DNA of 64,000 nucleotides from Pseudomonadota bacterium. Lineage in GTDB: Bacteria > Myxococcota_A > UBA9160 > SZUA-336. A program made the translations under genes and the position numbers. Shown here in pieces: positions 7,041 through 16,284 of the stretch; position 1 is the first letter of the stretch; every line of letters begins with the position of its first letter. The stretch lies in the NCBI GenBank assembly GCA_003247575.1, contig QJZC01000058.1, positions 1-64,000 of the forward strand, written 5' to 3'. Under the pieces are notes generated by a model. That model saw only the letters and a list, made by a program, of their open reading frames with translations, made no database searches and had not been told where the DNA came from.

Positions 7041-9312
7041 CGCACGTCCCCCGCTGAGCAGCAGCCTCGAGCGCAATCCGGACCTGGATACGTGGCTCGA
7101 AATCGACCGCGACGGCACGGTGACCATTCGCACCGGCAAAGCGGAGCTCGGCCAGGGACTGTGTACGGCCATCGCGCGCATCTGCGCCGAAGAGCTCGAC
7201 CTTCCGCTCGAGCGAGTGCGCGTGGAGACCGCGGACACCGCTCGCGGCCCAATGGAGTTCATGACGGTCGGAAGCATGTCCATGGAGGACTCGGGCTCCG
7301 CCGTTCGACAAGTTTGTGCCGAAGCGCGTCACCACCTCCTCGAGCAGGCCGCAAAGCTGCTCGGCATTCCGATGGGCGCACTTCGCGTCGTGGACGGGGA
7401 GATCTTCGCGGCCGGCGTTCGTCGTACCAGTTATGCGGAGCTCATGGGAGGGCGACGCTTCGAACGCCGAGTGACGGGCGAAGTCTGGCCAAAGTCGCCG
7501 GCGGCGTACCGCTACGTCGGACGGAAAGGCCCGCGCATCGATCTCGAAGCGAAGCTGACCCGCGGTGCACTGCTGCACGACCTCTGCTTCGAGGGGATGC
7601 TCCACGCGCGCGTCCTCCGGCCCCCCAGCTACCTTGCGCGGCTCGTGGCGACCGACGTGGAGCGGGTACGCAGCTCGCCGGGTGTGGTCGAGGTGGTTCG
7701 CGACGGTGCCTTCCTCGCCGTGGTCTGCGACGACGAGGCGTGCGCAGTGCGGGCGCTCGAGGAGCTGGCCACGCTCACGAGCTGGGACGAGCACGAGCGG
7801 CTTCCGCCCGAAGACCAGCTGGCCACGTTCCTGCTCGAGCACACGAGCCAATCGTTCCGCGTCGTCGAAGGTACCGCGGTCGCAGGCGAGGTGCTGGATG
7901 CCACGCCGAGCGCAGGAGGAACTCCACATCAGAGCACGGAGTCCCCCGGGCAACGCGAGCTACGCGCGACGTACCTGAAGCCGTACATCATGCACGCCTC
8001 GATCAGCCCTTCGGTCGGCATCGCCCTCTGGGATGGAGAGCGCCTGACCGTTTGGTCCCACAGTCAGGGCGTCGCCATTCTACGGCTCGCGATCGCCGAT
8101 AGCCTGGCACTGGATCGGAGCCTCATCCGTGTCGTCCACGTGCCCGGAGCCGGGAGCTATGGACACAATGGAGCCGACGACGCGGCCTTCGATGCGTGCT
8201 TGATCGCACTCGCCTGCCCGAATCAGCCGATCCGCGTGCAGTGGATGCGCGAGGACGAGAACCTCTGGGAGCCGTACTCTCCGGCGGCGCGGGTCGACCT
8301 GACGGCACGCGTCGACGCGCACGGGCGCATCGAGAACTGGCGCCATGACGTGCACTCGAACAGCCACATGGGACGGCCCTTGCCCGCGGGCGGCAAGCAC
8401 TCGAACTTCATCGCAGACTGGCACCGAGTACCAGCCAAACCGCCGATCCCGGCCCAACCGCGCCTCGAGGCACACGCGGGCATCCATCGCAATGCGGACC
8501 CGTACTACTCCCTACCCGACCGCCAGATCTTCAAACATTTCGTCGGGGAGACGCCTCTGCGCGTATCCTCCACGCGTGGGCTGGGTGCGTTCGCAAACGT
8601 CTTTGCGATCGAGTCCTTCATGGATGAGCTCGCGCACGCCAGCGGCCAGGACCCACTGGAGCTGAGATTGCGCTACCTCGATGATCCGCGTGCACGTGCC
8701 GTGCTGCTCGATGCGGCGCAGCGAGCGGGATGGAGCGAGCACCGCTCGAGCAAGCGCGCGACACCCGCCCCTCCAGCGCTCGCCGAGGTCTCCCGCACCG
8801 CTCCGGGAAGCACCGCCCACGACGCCACTGTCGCGAGCGGCCTCGGCCTCTCCTTCGCGCGGTACAAGAACGTCAAGTGCTACGCCGCCGTGGCGGTGTG
8901 GGTCGACGTACAGAAGGCGACCGGTCGGATCCAACTGCGACGTGTGGTGATCTCGGCGGATGCAGGCCAGATCATCGACCCCGACGGGCTCACCAATCAG
9001 CTCGAGGGCGGATTCATTCAAGCCGCCAGCTGGACACTCAAGGAAAAGGTACGCTTCGACCGCGTCGCGGTTCGCAGCCGTGACTGGGAGTCCTACCCGA
9101 TTCTACGCTTCGACGAGATCCCCGAGTTCGAGACCTCGCTGCTCGACCAGCCGGGGATGCCGATCCTCGGCGCGGGTGAGGCGACCCAGGGACCGACGCC
9201 GGCTGCGATTGCAAACGCAGTGTTCGATGCAACGGGAGCGCGGCTGCGCGAGCTCCCCCTCTCTCCGGAACGTGTCCTCGCCGTCATGGGCGGGGAACGC
9301 GATCTCGCCTAG
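7015..9312 (+). CDS. Molybdopterin-binding large subunit, IorB-like hydroxylase
   Basis: A 765-residue molybdopterin-binding subunit of the xanthine dehydrogenase family. It starts with the short a/b-hammerhead (LEIDRDGTVTIRTGKAELGQG), which is rearranged in the IorB-type subgroup, and ends with ILGAGEATQGPTPAAIANAV, which holds the catalytic Glu that activates the Mo-OH. RVSSTRGLGAFANVF and VISADAGQIIDPDG are cofactor-contact regions. There is no twin-arginine signal, unlike many IorB proteins, so a cytoplasmic enzyme is likely. The ATG at 7015 overlaps the small-subunit gene. The substrate is unknown: N-heterocycles and aldehydes are both used in this group. moaC at 24.1 kb makes the same cofactor. 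Confidence 0.88.
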   Translation: MTSAKPRPSARPPLSSSLERNPDLDTWLEIDRDGTVTIRTGKAELGQGLCTAIARICAEELDLPLERVRVETADTARGPMEFMTVGSMSMEDSGSAVRQVCAEARHHLLEQAAKLLGIPMGALRVVDGEIFAAGVRRTSYAELMGGRRFERRVTGEVWPKSPAAYRYVGRKGPRIDLEAKLTRGALLHDLCFEGMLHARVLRPPSYLARLVATDVERVRSSPGVVEVVRDGAFLAVVCDDEACAVRALEELATLTSWDEHERLPPEDQLATFLLEHTSQSFRVVEGTAVAGEVLDATPSAGGTPHQSTESPGQRELRATYLKPYIMHASISPSVGIALWDGERLTVWSHSQGVAILRLAIADSLALDRSLIRVVHVPGAGSYGHNGADDAAFDACLIALACPNQPIRVQWMREDENLWEPYSPAARVDLTARVDAHGRIENWRHDVHSNSHMGRPLPAGGKHSNFIADWHRVPAKPPIPAQPRLEAHAGIHRNADPYYSLPDRQIFKHFVGETPLRVSSTRGLGAFANVFAIESFMDELAHASGQDPLELRLRYLDDPRARAVLLDAAQRAGWSEHRSSKRATPAPPALAEVSRTAPGSTAHDATVASGLGLSFARYKNVKCYAAVAVWVDVQKATGRIQLRRVVISADAGQIIDPDGLTNQLEGGFIQAASWTLKEKVRFDRVAVRSRDWESYPILRFDEIPEFETSLLDQPGMPILGAGEATQGPTPAAIANAVFDATGARLRELPLSPERVLAVMGGERDLA

Positions 9313-9332
9313 CAGCCCAGCGGCTGCGGCCC

Positions 9333-11126
9333 TCACTCTCCGACGTCGAGACCTACGGAGCGCATCAGGGCGAGGGCGTTGCTCTTCTCTACGACCCCCG
9401 CGCGCAAGCGGTAATCGAAGCGCATCTTGCCGTCGACCACGGTGTCCTCGAAGTGGACGTTGCCGGCACGGTCACCCCACTCGTCGCAGATCTTCGACAG
9501 CGCGAGATCGTGCGTCGTGAGCAGGCCGATCGCACCGCGTCCGAGCAGCTGCCGTACCACCGCCGCCGCGCCGATTCCTCGGTCGTGGGAGTTCGTGCCG
9601 GAGAGGATCTCGTCCAACAGGAAGAGCACGGGCAGCTCGTCCTGCGTCAGGCGAACGACACGACGGAGAGCCTGGATCTCGGCGTAGAAACGCGAGCTGC
9701 CGTCGCGCAACGAGTCGAGGATGCGAATCGACGCACCCAGCGCGAGCGGAGAGACCGTGAAACGACGCGCGCAAACCGGGGCCCCGGCAAATGCGAGTAC
9801 CAGATTGGTACCGATGGCGCGGAGAAAGGTGCTCTTTCCCGACATGTTCGAACCGCTGACGACGTAGAGAGCGCGCTTGGAGTCGAGCACGATGTCGTTG
9901 CGCACGCACTGGCTCGGCTGGATCAGGGGGTGACCGATGCCTTCGGCTTCGAAGACGGGGCCCTGCTCCGCCCATTCGGGAAAAACGTCATCGGGGCGCT
10001 CGTAGGCGTAGGTTGCAAGATCGCAGAGCGCCTCGATCTCGGCGATTCCATCGAGCCACCCCTCGAGTGCGGGACCGCAAGCCTGGCGCCAAGCCGCAAT
10101 CGCAAAGCTGATCTGAGTGGTCCACATGAGCAATGGAGCGAGCAAGGCGAACATCTGATTGCGGCGGGCGTCGAGGAGCTCGACGAGCTTGCGCAGCCGC
10201 TCGATCTGCTCGGACGGCGGCACGCCGTCGGTCTCGAGTCGTGCGCGCAGGTCGACCAGCCGCCGCGAGCTGAAGTCCTCATTCTCGATGCGGCGCATCA
10301 ACGCACCGAGCAGCGAGAGCTCCTGGGCCATGCGATCCGTGTCGCGCAGGACACCACGCACCCACAGTCTCCAGCGCAGCGAGAACACGATCTCGGTGAG
10401 CAGCGCGAACAGGAACGGAAGCCAGCTCACCCAGTCGAACAGTGCCAGCACGCCTGCCAGCAAGGTCGTGGCCACCAGGCTCGCTGCCAAGATCCGCGTC
10501 TGCCGCGGGACGGCATACGCCTCGCTCGCACCCCAAGCGAGCAGGCGATCCGCCTCCACCGCGCGGTCGATCTCTGGACCGAGAATGCCCAGATCCTCGC
10601 GCAGATCGAGTAGCTCGCGCAGCTCTCGAACCGCCGCATGCCTTTCGCGCAGCTCTGGGACCCCCGCGGGCGCCGACAGCCAGCTCGCCAGCTTGTCCTC
10701 ACCTGCGCGGGTCTGCGCCTGGGACATCAGTTCGAACAGCGAGCCGGTACCGAAGAGATCGAGATGCGCGAGGTAGGGGTGCTCCGGGTCCGTGAGGTAG
10801 CGCTCTCCTGACTGGCCCGACCCAGCGAAGATCAGATCCAAGCGGTCCCGGGCGAGCTCGTAGTAGCGCACGGCACGTCGTGCGCGGGCGGCGATGCGAG
10901 ACACGCGCTCGTGCTGGATCACGAGCAACCCAAAGGGGGGGATCGGCAACAGCCCCAGGGTCCAGTCCCATGAGGGTGTCCGAAAGACCCACCAGACCCA
11001 CAAGGCTGCCAGCCCGAAGGTCGCCAGACGCAGATGGGCAAGCGTCCGCATCTGCGATTCTGCGGCCCGCAAGCGGCTGCGGCGTTCGTCCAGCCTGAGC
11101 TCGTACTCGAAAAGAGGTTCCCGCAC
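9333..11126 (-). CDS. Membrane-associated MutS-superfamily ATPase
   Basis: About 597 residues ending in a MutS domain V ATPase. Walker A is GSNMSGKST (about residues 425-433 from the start used), Walker B is LFLLDE (about 501-506), then SGTNSHDR and LLTTHD. The N-terminal half has two hydrophobic pairs (ALWVWWVF...LLPIPPFGLLVI and LVATTLLAGVLALF...FLFALLTEIVF) instead of the mismatch-recognition domain. These MutS-like proteins occur in many bacteria and have no proven mismatch-repair role. The start is uncertain: the frame opens at 11360, but its first 78 residues look non-coding. I used a GTG at 11126, and GTGs at 11168 and 11201 are alternatives. It diverges from nrdJ. Confidence 0.78.
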   Translation of the reverse strand: MREPLFEYELRLDERRSRLRAAESQMRTLAHLRLATFGLAALWVWWVFRTPSWDWTLGLLPIPPFGLLVIQHERVSRIAARARRAVRYYELARDRLDLIFAGSGQSGERYLTDPEHPYLAHLDLFGTGSLFELMSQAQTRAGEDKLASWLSAPAGVPELRERHAAVRELRELLDLREDLGILGPEIDRAVEADRLLAWGASEAYAVPRQTRILAASLVATTLLAGVLALFDWVSWLPFLFALLTEIVFSLRWRLWVRGVLRDTDRMAQELSLLGALMRRIENEDFSSRRLVDLRARLETDGVPPSEQIERLRKLVELLDARRNQMFALLAPLLMWTTQISFAIAAWRQACGPALEGWLDGIAEIEALCDLATYAYERPDDVFPEWAEQGPVFEAEGIGHPLIQPSQCVRNDIVLDSKRALYVVSGSNMSGKSTFLRAIGTNLVLAFAGAPVCARRFTVSPLALGASIRILDSLRDGSSRFYAEIQALRRVVRLTQDELPVLFLLDEILSGTNSHDRGIGAAAVVRQLLGRGAIGLLTTHDLALSKICDEWGDRAGNVHFEDTVVDGKMRFDYRLRAGVVEKSNALALMRSVGLDVGE

Positions 11127-11306
11127 CAAGGTCGAGGCGAAGGTAGAGGATTGCCGGGTCGCCGACACGCGAATTCGAGTACCCGGCGCGCCTGAGCGCA
11201 CCGTTCCACGGCTGTACAAGCCGTCAATGAGGTTCGGAATTTTCCATCTGGAATGACCCGCCGGGCCGCTCCCGCCGCCTCCCCAGCACCCTACCGCTAA
11301 GTGCCT

Positions 11307-11336
11307 GATATATCGATATCTTGGATATCCTATACG
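11307..11336. other. AT-rich island between divergent mutS-like and nrdJ genes
   Basis: Two GATATC palindromes three bases apart, preceded by ATATATCGATATC, make an AT-rich block in otherwise GC-rich DNA. Its place between divergent transcription units suggests promoter or operator DNA, but no factor can be named. Confidence 0.35.
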
Positions 11337-11366
11337 CGAAGACCCCAATATCTTGGGCAAGGAGGA

Positions 11367-11395
11367 TTGACCTGCTTCTCGATTGCCGGTACAAA
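11367..11395 (+). promoter_or_regulatory. Candidate sigma70 promoter for nrdJ
   Basis: TTGACC (11367-11372), a 17-base spacer and TACAAA (11390-11395) make a near-consensus housekeeping promoter. Transcription would start near 11402 and leave a leader of about 430 nt before the nrdJ ATG at 11833. Confidence 0.5.
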
Positions 11396-11597
11396 AAACA
11401 AATCGGGCCGCGCGGGCCCGGCAGCCGTCAGGGGGGGCTTTCGGGCGGCTGTTCCGAGTGGATCAAGGCTTCGGAATTCGCGGATTGGACCGCGCCTGGA
11501 CAGGTTCCGGGTGGCGTTGGACACCGCGAGCCGTCCGAAGCCCGAGTCCAGGGATCTCGATGGGCGGGATCCTCACCCGCGCGGCCCGGTGGTCTCA

Positions 11598-11655
11598 GGT
11601 GGCCTGCGCTGTTCTCGGGTCAGAGAACAATGGGGGGGGAACAGCGCCGGCCACC
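11598..11655 (+). other. Long hairpin in the nrdJ leader, with an alternative inner hairpin
   Basis: Bases 11598-11614 pair with 11639-11655 (16 of 17 pairs, one mismatch at T11605). Within the apical part, GTTCTC (11611-11616) can instead pair with GAGAAC (11623-11628). The two structures share GTTC and exclude each other, as expected of a switching leader. A further small hairpin (CTCGG/CCGAG near 11693-11707) follows. The region lies between the candidate promoter and nrdJ. I looked for the conserved cobalamin riboswitch boxes and did not find them convincingly. Confidence 0.5.
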
Positions 11656-11832
11656 GGGTCCAGCAGCTGCGCAGGGCGAGGTCTCGGAGGCTCCGAGGCT
11701 CTGTGGGAGAACTACGCCCGAGCGCAGGGAATTGAGTCGGAACGCGAGAAATCGAGGGCCTTTTTCTACAGTCAACATGCCTGAAATGCGGCGGATCGGA
11801 CGACCGTCGGTGTGAAGGCGCGGGGAGATTCG

Positions 11833-14637
11833 ATGGCACGCACGGGAAACAGGAGCGAGTCGGGAGCCGCTGGAACCGGAAGCAATGCGACGCCGCGGGA
11901 AGAGATCCCGATCGAGCGTCACTTCACTCGAGCAGGCACGGACGTATACGGATCCCTCGAGTGGGAGCACCGTAGTGCGCGCATCCAGGGGGAGTCCGGA
12001 GACGTGGTCTTCGAGCAGGAAGACGTCGAGGTTCCCGCCAGCTGGTCGCCGCTCGCGACGAACATCGTCGCCTCGAAGTACTTTCGCGGGCACCTCGGAA
12101 CCCCGGGGCGCGAGCACAGCGTACGGCAGCTGATCGGGCGGGTGGTTCGAACCCTGCGAAGCTGGGGACACGAGGGCGGCTACTTCGCGAGCCCCGATCA
12201 AGAGGCGACCTTTGCGGACGAGCTGTCGCACATCCTGCTCACCCAGAAGGCCTGCTTCAACTCACCGGTCTGGTTCAATCTCGGCGTGGTCGAACCCGAC
12301 GGCGAGCCCGTGCCCCAGCAGGCGAGCGCCTGTTTCATCAACTCGGTCGAAGACTCGATGACCTCGATCATGGATCTGGCCAAGACCGAGGCGATGCTCT
12401 TCAAGGGAGGCTCCGGGACCGGCACCAACCTCTCGTCGATTCGCAGCTCGCGCGAGAAGCTCGCCGGCGGCGGAGTCGCCAGCGGCCCGGTGTCCTTCAT
12501 GAAGGGCTTCGACTCGTTTGCCGGCGTGATCCGCTCCGGCGGCAAGACCCGACGCGCCGCGAAGATGGTGATCCTGAACGCGGATCATCCCGACATCATG
12601 GACTTCATCCGCTGCAAGTCGGAAGAGGAGCAGAAGGCGTGGGCACTGATCGAGTCAGGCTACGACGGGCGTTTCAACGTGCCCGGAGGCGCTTACGACT
12701 CGATCCAGTATCAGAACGCGAATCACTCGGTACGGGTCAGCGACGCATTCATGCGCTCGGTCGAAACGGGGGGCTCATGGCAGACGCGCGCCGTGACGAC
12801 GGGCGAGGTTCTCGAGAGCCATGTAGCGCGCGACGTGATGAACGAGATCTCGTCCGCCGCGCACCTGTGCGGTGACCCGGGCCTCCAGTACGACACGACG
12901 ATCAACCGATGGAACCCGGTCAAGGAGAGCGGACGCATCAACGCGACGAATCCCTGCAGCGAGTTCATCTTCCTCGACGACACCGCATGCAATCTCGCCT
13001 CGATCAACCTGGTCCGCTTCGCGGACGAGCGCGGGAGCTTCCAGGCCGCCGACTTCGCGCACTGCGTGGATGTCATGTCGCTCGCCATGGAGATCATCGT
13101 CGACTTCGCCGACTACCCCACGCCCAAGATCACCGAGAACAGCCGCAAGCTGCGTCCTCTCGGACTCGGCTACGCGAACCTGGGCTCATTGCTCATGCTG
13201 AATGGCTACGCCTACGACAGCGACGAGGGCCGCAACTTGGCGGCGGCCATCACCTCTCTCATGTGCGGCCGCGCGTACCGCCGCTCAGCGGAGATCGCGG
13301 CACGCAAGGGCCCATTCGCAGAATTCGCGAAGAACCGTGCCCCCTTTCTCGAGGTGATCGGGCTGCACAAGGAGTACGCAGACAAGGTCTCCGGCGACAG
13401 TATCCCGGATCCGCTCTACACGATGGCCCGCCAGTCTTGGGATGACGCCATCCGGCTCGGGCGCCACCACGGCTTCCGCAACGCGCAGATGACGGTGATC
13501 GCACCGACCGGCACGATCGCGTTCATGATGGACTGCGATACCACCGGAATCGAGCCGGATATCGCACTGGTCAAGTACAAGCAGCTCGTCGGTGGTGGAG
13601 TGCTCAAGATCGTAAATCGGGGTGTAGAGTCCGCATTGCGTAATCGCGGCTACGACGCAGCAGCGATCGCCCGGCTCGTCGCCTACATCGACGAGCACGA
13701 CTCGATCGAGGGTGCTCCAGACTTGGCCGACGACGATCTCGCCATCTTCGACTGCGCCTTTCCATCGTCGCCCGGTGGTCGCTCGATCCACTACATGGGC
13801 CATATCCGGATGATGGCCGCGGTTCAACCCTTCTTATCGGGCGGGATCTCGAAGACAGTCAACATGCCGAAGGAGTCGACTCCCGAGGAGATCTCGGAGG
13901 CCTACCTGGCAGCCTGGAGGCTGGGCCTCAAGTCCGTTGCAATCTATCGCGACGGGTCCAAACGCTCGCAACCACTCAACTCGCAGAAGAAGCAGGAGAC
14001 ATCCGCGAAGCTGGCGACCTCCGGCACACAGCCGCAGTCTGCCTCCGAGCCGATTCCGCTGCGACAGAAGCTCCCCGATGTACGCAGCTCCATCACACAC
14101 AAGTTCTCGATCGCGGGTCACGACGGCTATCTCACCGTCGGACTCTACGAGGACGGACGTCCGGGGGAGGTATTCCTGAAGATGGCCAAGGAGGGCTCCA
14201 CCATCTCGGGGCTGATGGACACGATCGGCTTGATGACCTCGTTCTCGCTGCAGTACGGCGTGCCGCTGCGGTTCATGGTCGACAAATTCAGCCATACGCG
14301 CTTCGAGCCGTCTGGATTCACACAGAATGCGGAGATCCCGTTCGCGAAGTCGATCGTCGACTACGTGTTCCGCTGGCTCGGACAGACCTTCCCTGCCGAC
14401 GCCGAGGCGATCTCGGAGGATCAGCAGGAAGCCGACGCCGAAGTGATGGGCCTCGAGCAGCCACGTAGCGATCGGGTCATCGCGATCCGCGGCGGAAGTG
14501 TCGATGAACCGGGAGAGTCGTACGCTCGCACGGGCCAGGAGGACGCGCCGCCGTGTACCCAGTGCGGAAGCATCATGGTTCGGGCAGGAGCCTGCTACGC
14601 TTGTGCGACATGCGGAGAAACTGGAGGATGCGGCTGA
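11833..14637 (+). CDS. nrdJ: Adenosylcobalamin-dependent (class II) ribonucleotide reductase
   Basis: A 934-residue NrdJ that reduces ribonucleotides to deoxyribonucleotides using B12 radical chemistry, with or without oxygen. Family hallmarks are [20 protein letters not shown] (active-site loop), [39 protein letters not shown] and the C-terminal Cys cluster CTQCGS...[13 protein letters not shown], which resembles a zinc ribbon or redox-active tail. The ATG at 11833 has a GGGGAGA ribosome site; a GTG at 11812 is less likely. The N-terminus has no obvious ATP-cone. It is the only ribonucleotide reductase visible here. It has a long structured leader, and the next gene starts inside its 3' end. 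Confidence 0.95.
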   Translation: MARTGNRSESGAAGTGSNATPREEIPIERHFTRAGTDVYGSLEWEHRSARIQGESGDVVFEQEDVEVPASWSPLATNIVASKYFRGHLGTPGREHSVRQLIGRVVRTLRSWGHEGGYFASPDQEATFADELSHILLTQKACFNSPVWFNLGVVEPDGEPVPQQASACFINSVEDSMTSIMDLAKTEAMLFKGGSGTGTNLSSIRSSREKLAGGGVASGPVSFMKGFDSFAGVIRSGGKTRRAAKMVILNADHPDIMDFIRCKSEEEQKAWALIESGYDGRFNVPGGAYDSIQYQNANHSVRVSDAFMRSVETGGSWQTRAVTTGEVLESHVARDVMNEISSAAHLCGDPGLQYDTTINRWNPVKESGRINATNPCSEFIFLDDTACNLASINLVRFADERGSFQAADFAHCVDVMSLAMEIIVDFADYPTPKITENSRKLRPLGLGYANLGSLLMLNGYAYDSDEGRNLAAAITSLMCGRAYRRSAEIAARKGPFAEFAKNRAPFLEVIGLHKEYADKVSGDSIPDPLYTMARQSWDDAIRLGRHHGFRNAQMTVIAPTGTIAFMMDCDTTGIEPDIALVKYKQLVGGGVLKIVNRGVESALRNRGYDAAAIARLVAYIDEHDSIEGAPDLADDDLAIFDCAFPSSPGGRSIHYMGHIRMMAAVQPFLSGGISKTVNMPKESTPEEISEAYLAAWRLGLKSVAIYRDGSKRSQPLNSQKKQETSAKLATSGTQPQSASEPIPLRQKLPDVRSSITHKFSIAGHDGYLTVGLYEDGRPGEVFLKMAKEGSTISGLMDTIGLMTSFSLQYGVPLRFMVDKFSHTRFEPSGFTQNAEIPFAKSIVDYVFRWLGQTFPADAEAISEDQQEADAEVMGLEQPRSDRVIAIRGGSVDEPGESYARTGQEDAPPCTQCGSIMVRAGACYACATCGETGGCG

Positions 14638-14966
14638 AGCAGGGGGGCGCGATCGTACTCGCCCTGACCTCGTGCAGTTGCGCGACCGCAGGACTCAAGG
14701 AAGGTGCGGTGTTGGGCACCCTCGCCGGGTCCCTGGCTGCGGTTGCCGCGGGATCTTCGGATCGTATTGCCAATAGCGCCGCGCTGGGCCTCGTGCTCGG
14801 CGCGGCGCTCGGCACCTGCCTGACGGATCGCGCAGCTGCCGGTCCGGATGATGACGGCGACGGTGTCGCCAACACACAGGACAACTGCCCAAACGCCCCC
14901 AACAAAGACCAGCAGGACGTCGATGGGAATGGCGTCGGTGATGCCTGCGACCCAGCAGCCCGTTAA
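14610..14966 (+). CDS. Small lipoprotein with a thrombospondin type-3 (calcium-binding) repeat
   Basis: A 118-residue secreted protein. A basic n-region ([10 protein letters not shown]) and a hydrophobic core precede a lipobox-like LTSCSC. A glycine/alanine-rich hydrophobic stretch ([27 protein letters not shown]) resembles glycine-zipper lipoproteins. The C-terminus is one TSP3 repeat ([19 protein letters not shown] and [12 protein letters not shown]), which binds calcium through the aspartates. The start is uncertain: ATG 14610 gives a standard signal peptide, while ATG 14628 has GGAGG immediately before it. It overlaps nrdJ by 28 bases in another frame. No function is known. Confidence 0.7.
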   Translation: MRRNWRMRLKQGGAIVLALTSCSCATAGLKEGAVLGTLAGSLAAVAAGSSDRIANSAALGLVLGAALGTCLTDRAAAGPDDDGDGVANTQDNCPNAPNKDQQDVDGNGVGDACDPAAR

Positions 14967-14999
14967 TCTCGAGCAGCGCTCTACCCGATCAGAGCAGGT

Positions 15000-16274
15000 G
15001 TGAACGAAGCCTTCGACGGAGCGAGCTCGGCGAACTGGATCGAGCCCTTTGGCAGCTTCCTGCTGGAGAGGGGCGTACTGGACAAGACGAGCCTGGAACG
15101 CGCCCTGCGCCTTTGGCCCGCGCTGGACACCCGACTGGGCTGGCTCGCGGTCGCGCGCAATCAGATGACGGCGAACGAAGTCTACGCCGTGCTCGCGCTC
15201 TCACAGGACCGGGAGGCGCTCTTCGGAGAACTCGCCATCGAGCTCGGCACCCTGAACGCGCGCGACGTCGCCGATCTCCTCACCTTGCAACAAAGCCCAT
15301 TTCGCCTGTTCGTCCACTGCCTCCAGGTCGCGGGCATGCTCGACGAGCCCACGATTTCGGACCAGCTGTCCGAGTTCGCAGAGTACGAAGGGTTGGTTCC
15401 TCCGTGCGAGCTCACCTGCGCGCGTCGGGCTGCCAGTCCCCTGACCGGCGTTCCCGAATGGCAGCGCTACAAGGAATGGGTATGGCAGAGGATCGAGCGC
15501 ATGGGCACCCTGGCCATGATCCCCGAAGCCAGAGAGCTTCTACTCGCGCGACTGGCCCGTGGCCCGATTTCATGCAACGAGACGACCCAGCTGATCTCTT
15601 CCGATCCATGCCTGCTCGCACAGCTCCTCCGAATGACGTGCTCTGCAGTTCCGGGAGTCCAGATCCGCTCGATCGCAGAAGCGGTAGGATCGCTCGGTAG
15701 CGCGGCCGCTCGCCAGCTCGTGCTCACACCCGCCACACTGGGTCAATACGTGGCAACCAGCGTGGAGCCAGCCCGGAAGCTATGGACTCACAATCAGCGC
15801 TGCGCGATCTGGTGCGAGCTGCTGAGCGAGGAGCTCGAGCTCGAAGGAGACGTGCTCCTCCACAGCCTACTCCACGACATCGGGCTCTGGACCCTGCTGC
15901 AATCCTGCCCCTCGGAGTGCGAACGCGTGCGCTCGCTGACGGGGGCTCAAGCCACCTCCGAGCAGGCCGAACGACTCGTCTTCGGCACGACGCGGGCCGA
16001 TATCGGCGCCTACGTCTGCCGGCACTGGTCACTACCGGAATCCGTGGTCGAAGCGGCGCTGCACCATGCAACGCCCGCTGTCCTGCTCGCCGAGATTCCC
16101 AGCGTCCGGCCGACGACCCGCCTCGTACACGCAGCCTGTCGCATCTCTCAGGCCACGGAGACAGGAAGTCTCGCGGACCTCGATCCCGCGTTCCTCGAGT
16201 ACCACAGCCTGGATCTCGATGCTGTCGAGACCTTGGCCCAGGCCGTGGAATCGCGGCTCTCCGGCGACGACTGA
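15000..16274 (+). CDS. HDOD-domain protein
   Basis: A 424-residue predicted cytoplasmic protein. The C-terminal half is an HDOD domain: ISCNETTQLISSDPCLLAQLLRM, SIAEAVGSLGSAAARQLVL, and LLHSLLHDIGLW, which keeps an HD pair. HDOD proteins are signalling or regulatory modules related to HD phosphohydrolases. The N-terminal ~150 residues contain two FGxxLxxxGxLdxxxLxxAL-like repeats (FGSFLLERGVLDKTSLERAL, FGELAIELGTLNARDVADLL) that recall the N-terminal domain of GspE/PilB-type ATPases. It begins with GTG 15000 and has no strong ribosome site. It ends 10 bases before the convergent ETF-QO gene. Confidence 0.75.
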   Translation: MNEAFDGASSANWIEPFGSFLLERGVLDKTSLERALRLWPALDTRLGWLAVARNQMTANEVYAVLALSQDREALFGELAIELGTLNARDVADLLTLQQSPFRLFVHCLQVAGMLDEPTISDQLSEFAEYEGLVPPCELTCARRAASPLTGVPEWQRYKEWVWQRIERMGTLAMIPEARELLLARLARGPISCNETTQLISSDPCLLAQLLRMTCSAVPGVQIRSIAEAVGSLGSAAARQLVLTPATLGQYVATSVEPARKLWTHNQRCAIWCELLSEELELEGDVLLHSLLHDIGLWTLLQSCPSECERVRSLTGAQATSEQAERLVFGTTRADIGAYVCRHWSLPESVVEAALHHATPAVLLAEIPSVRPTTRLVHAACRISQATETGSLADLDPAFLEYHSLDLDAVETLAQAVESRLSGDD

Positions 16275-16284
16275 CGCGTCTGCA

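Noticed and set aside
11383-11784. 133-codon frame in the nrdJ leader
   Set aside because: Low-complexity Arg/Gly-rich translation without ribosome site; the same bases form the leader hairpins.
11400-11832. Cobalamin riboswitch upstream of nrdJ
   Set aside because: A weak resemblance to the B12 box (CTCAGGTGGCCTGCG) is part of the long hairpin, and the invariant CCCGCCACTG-type segment is missing.
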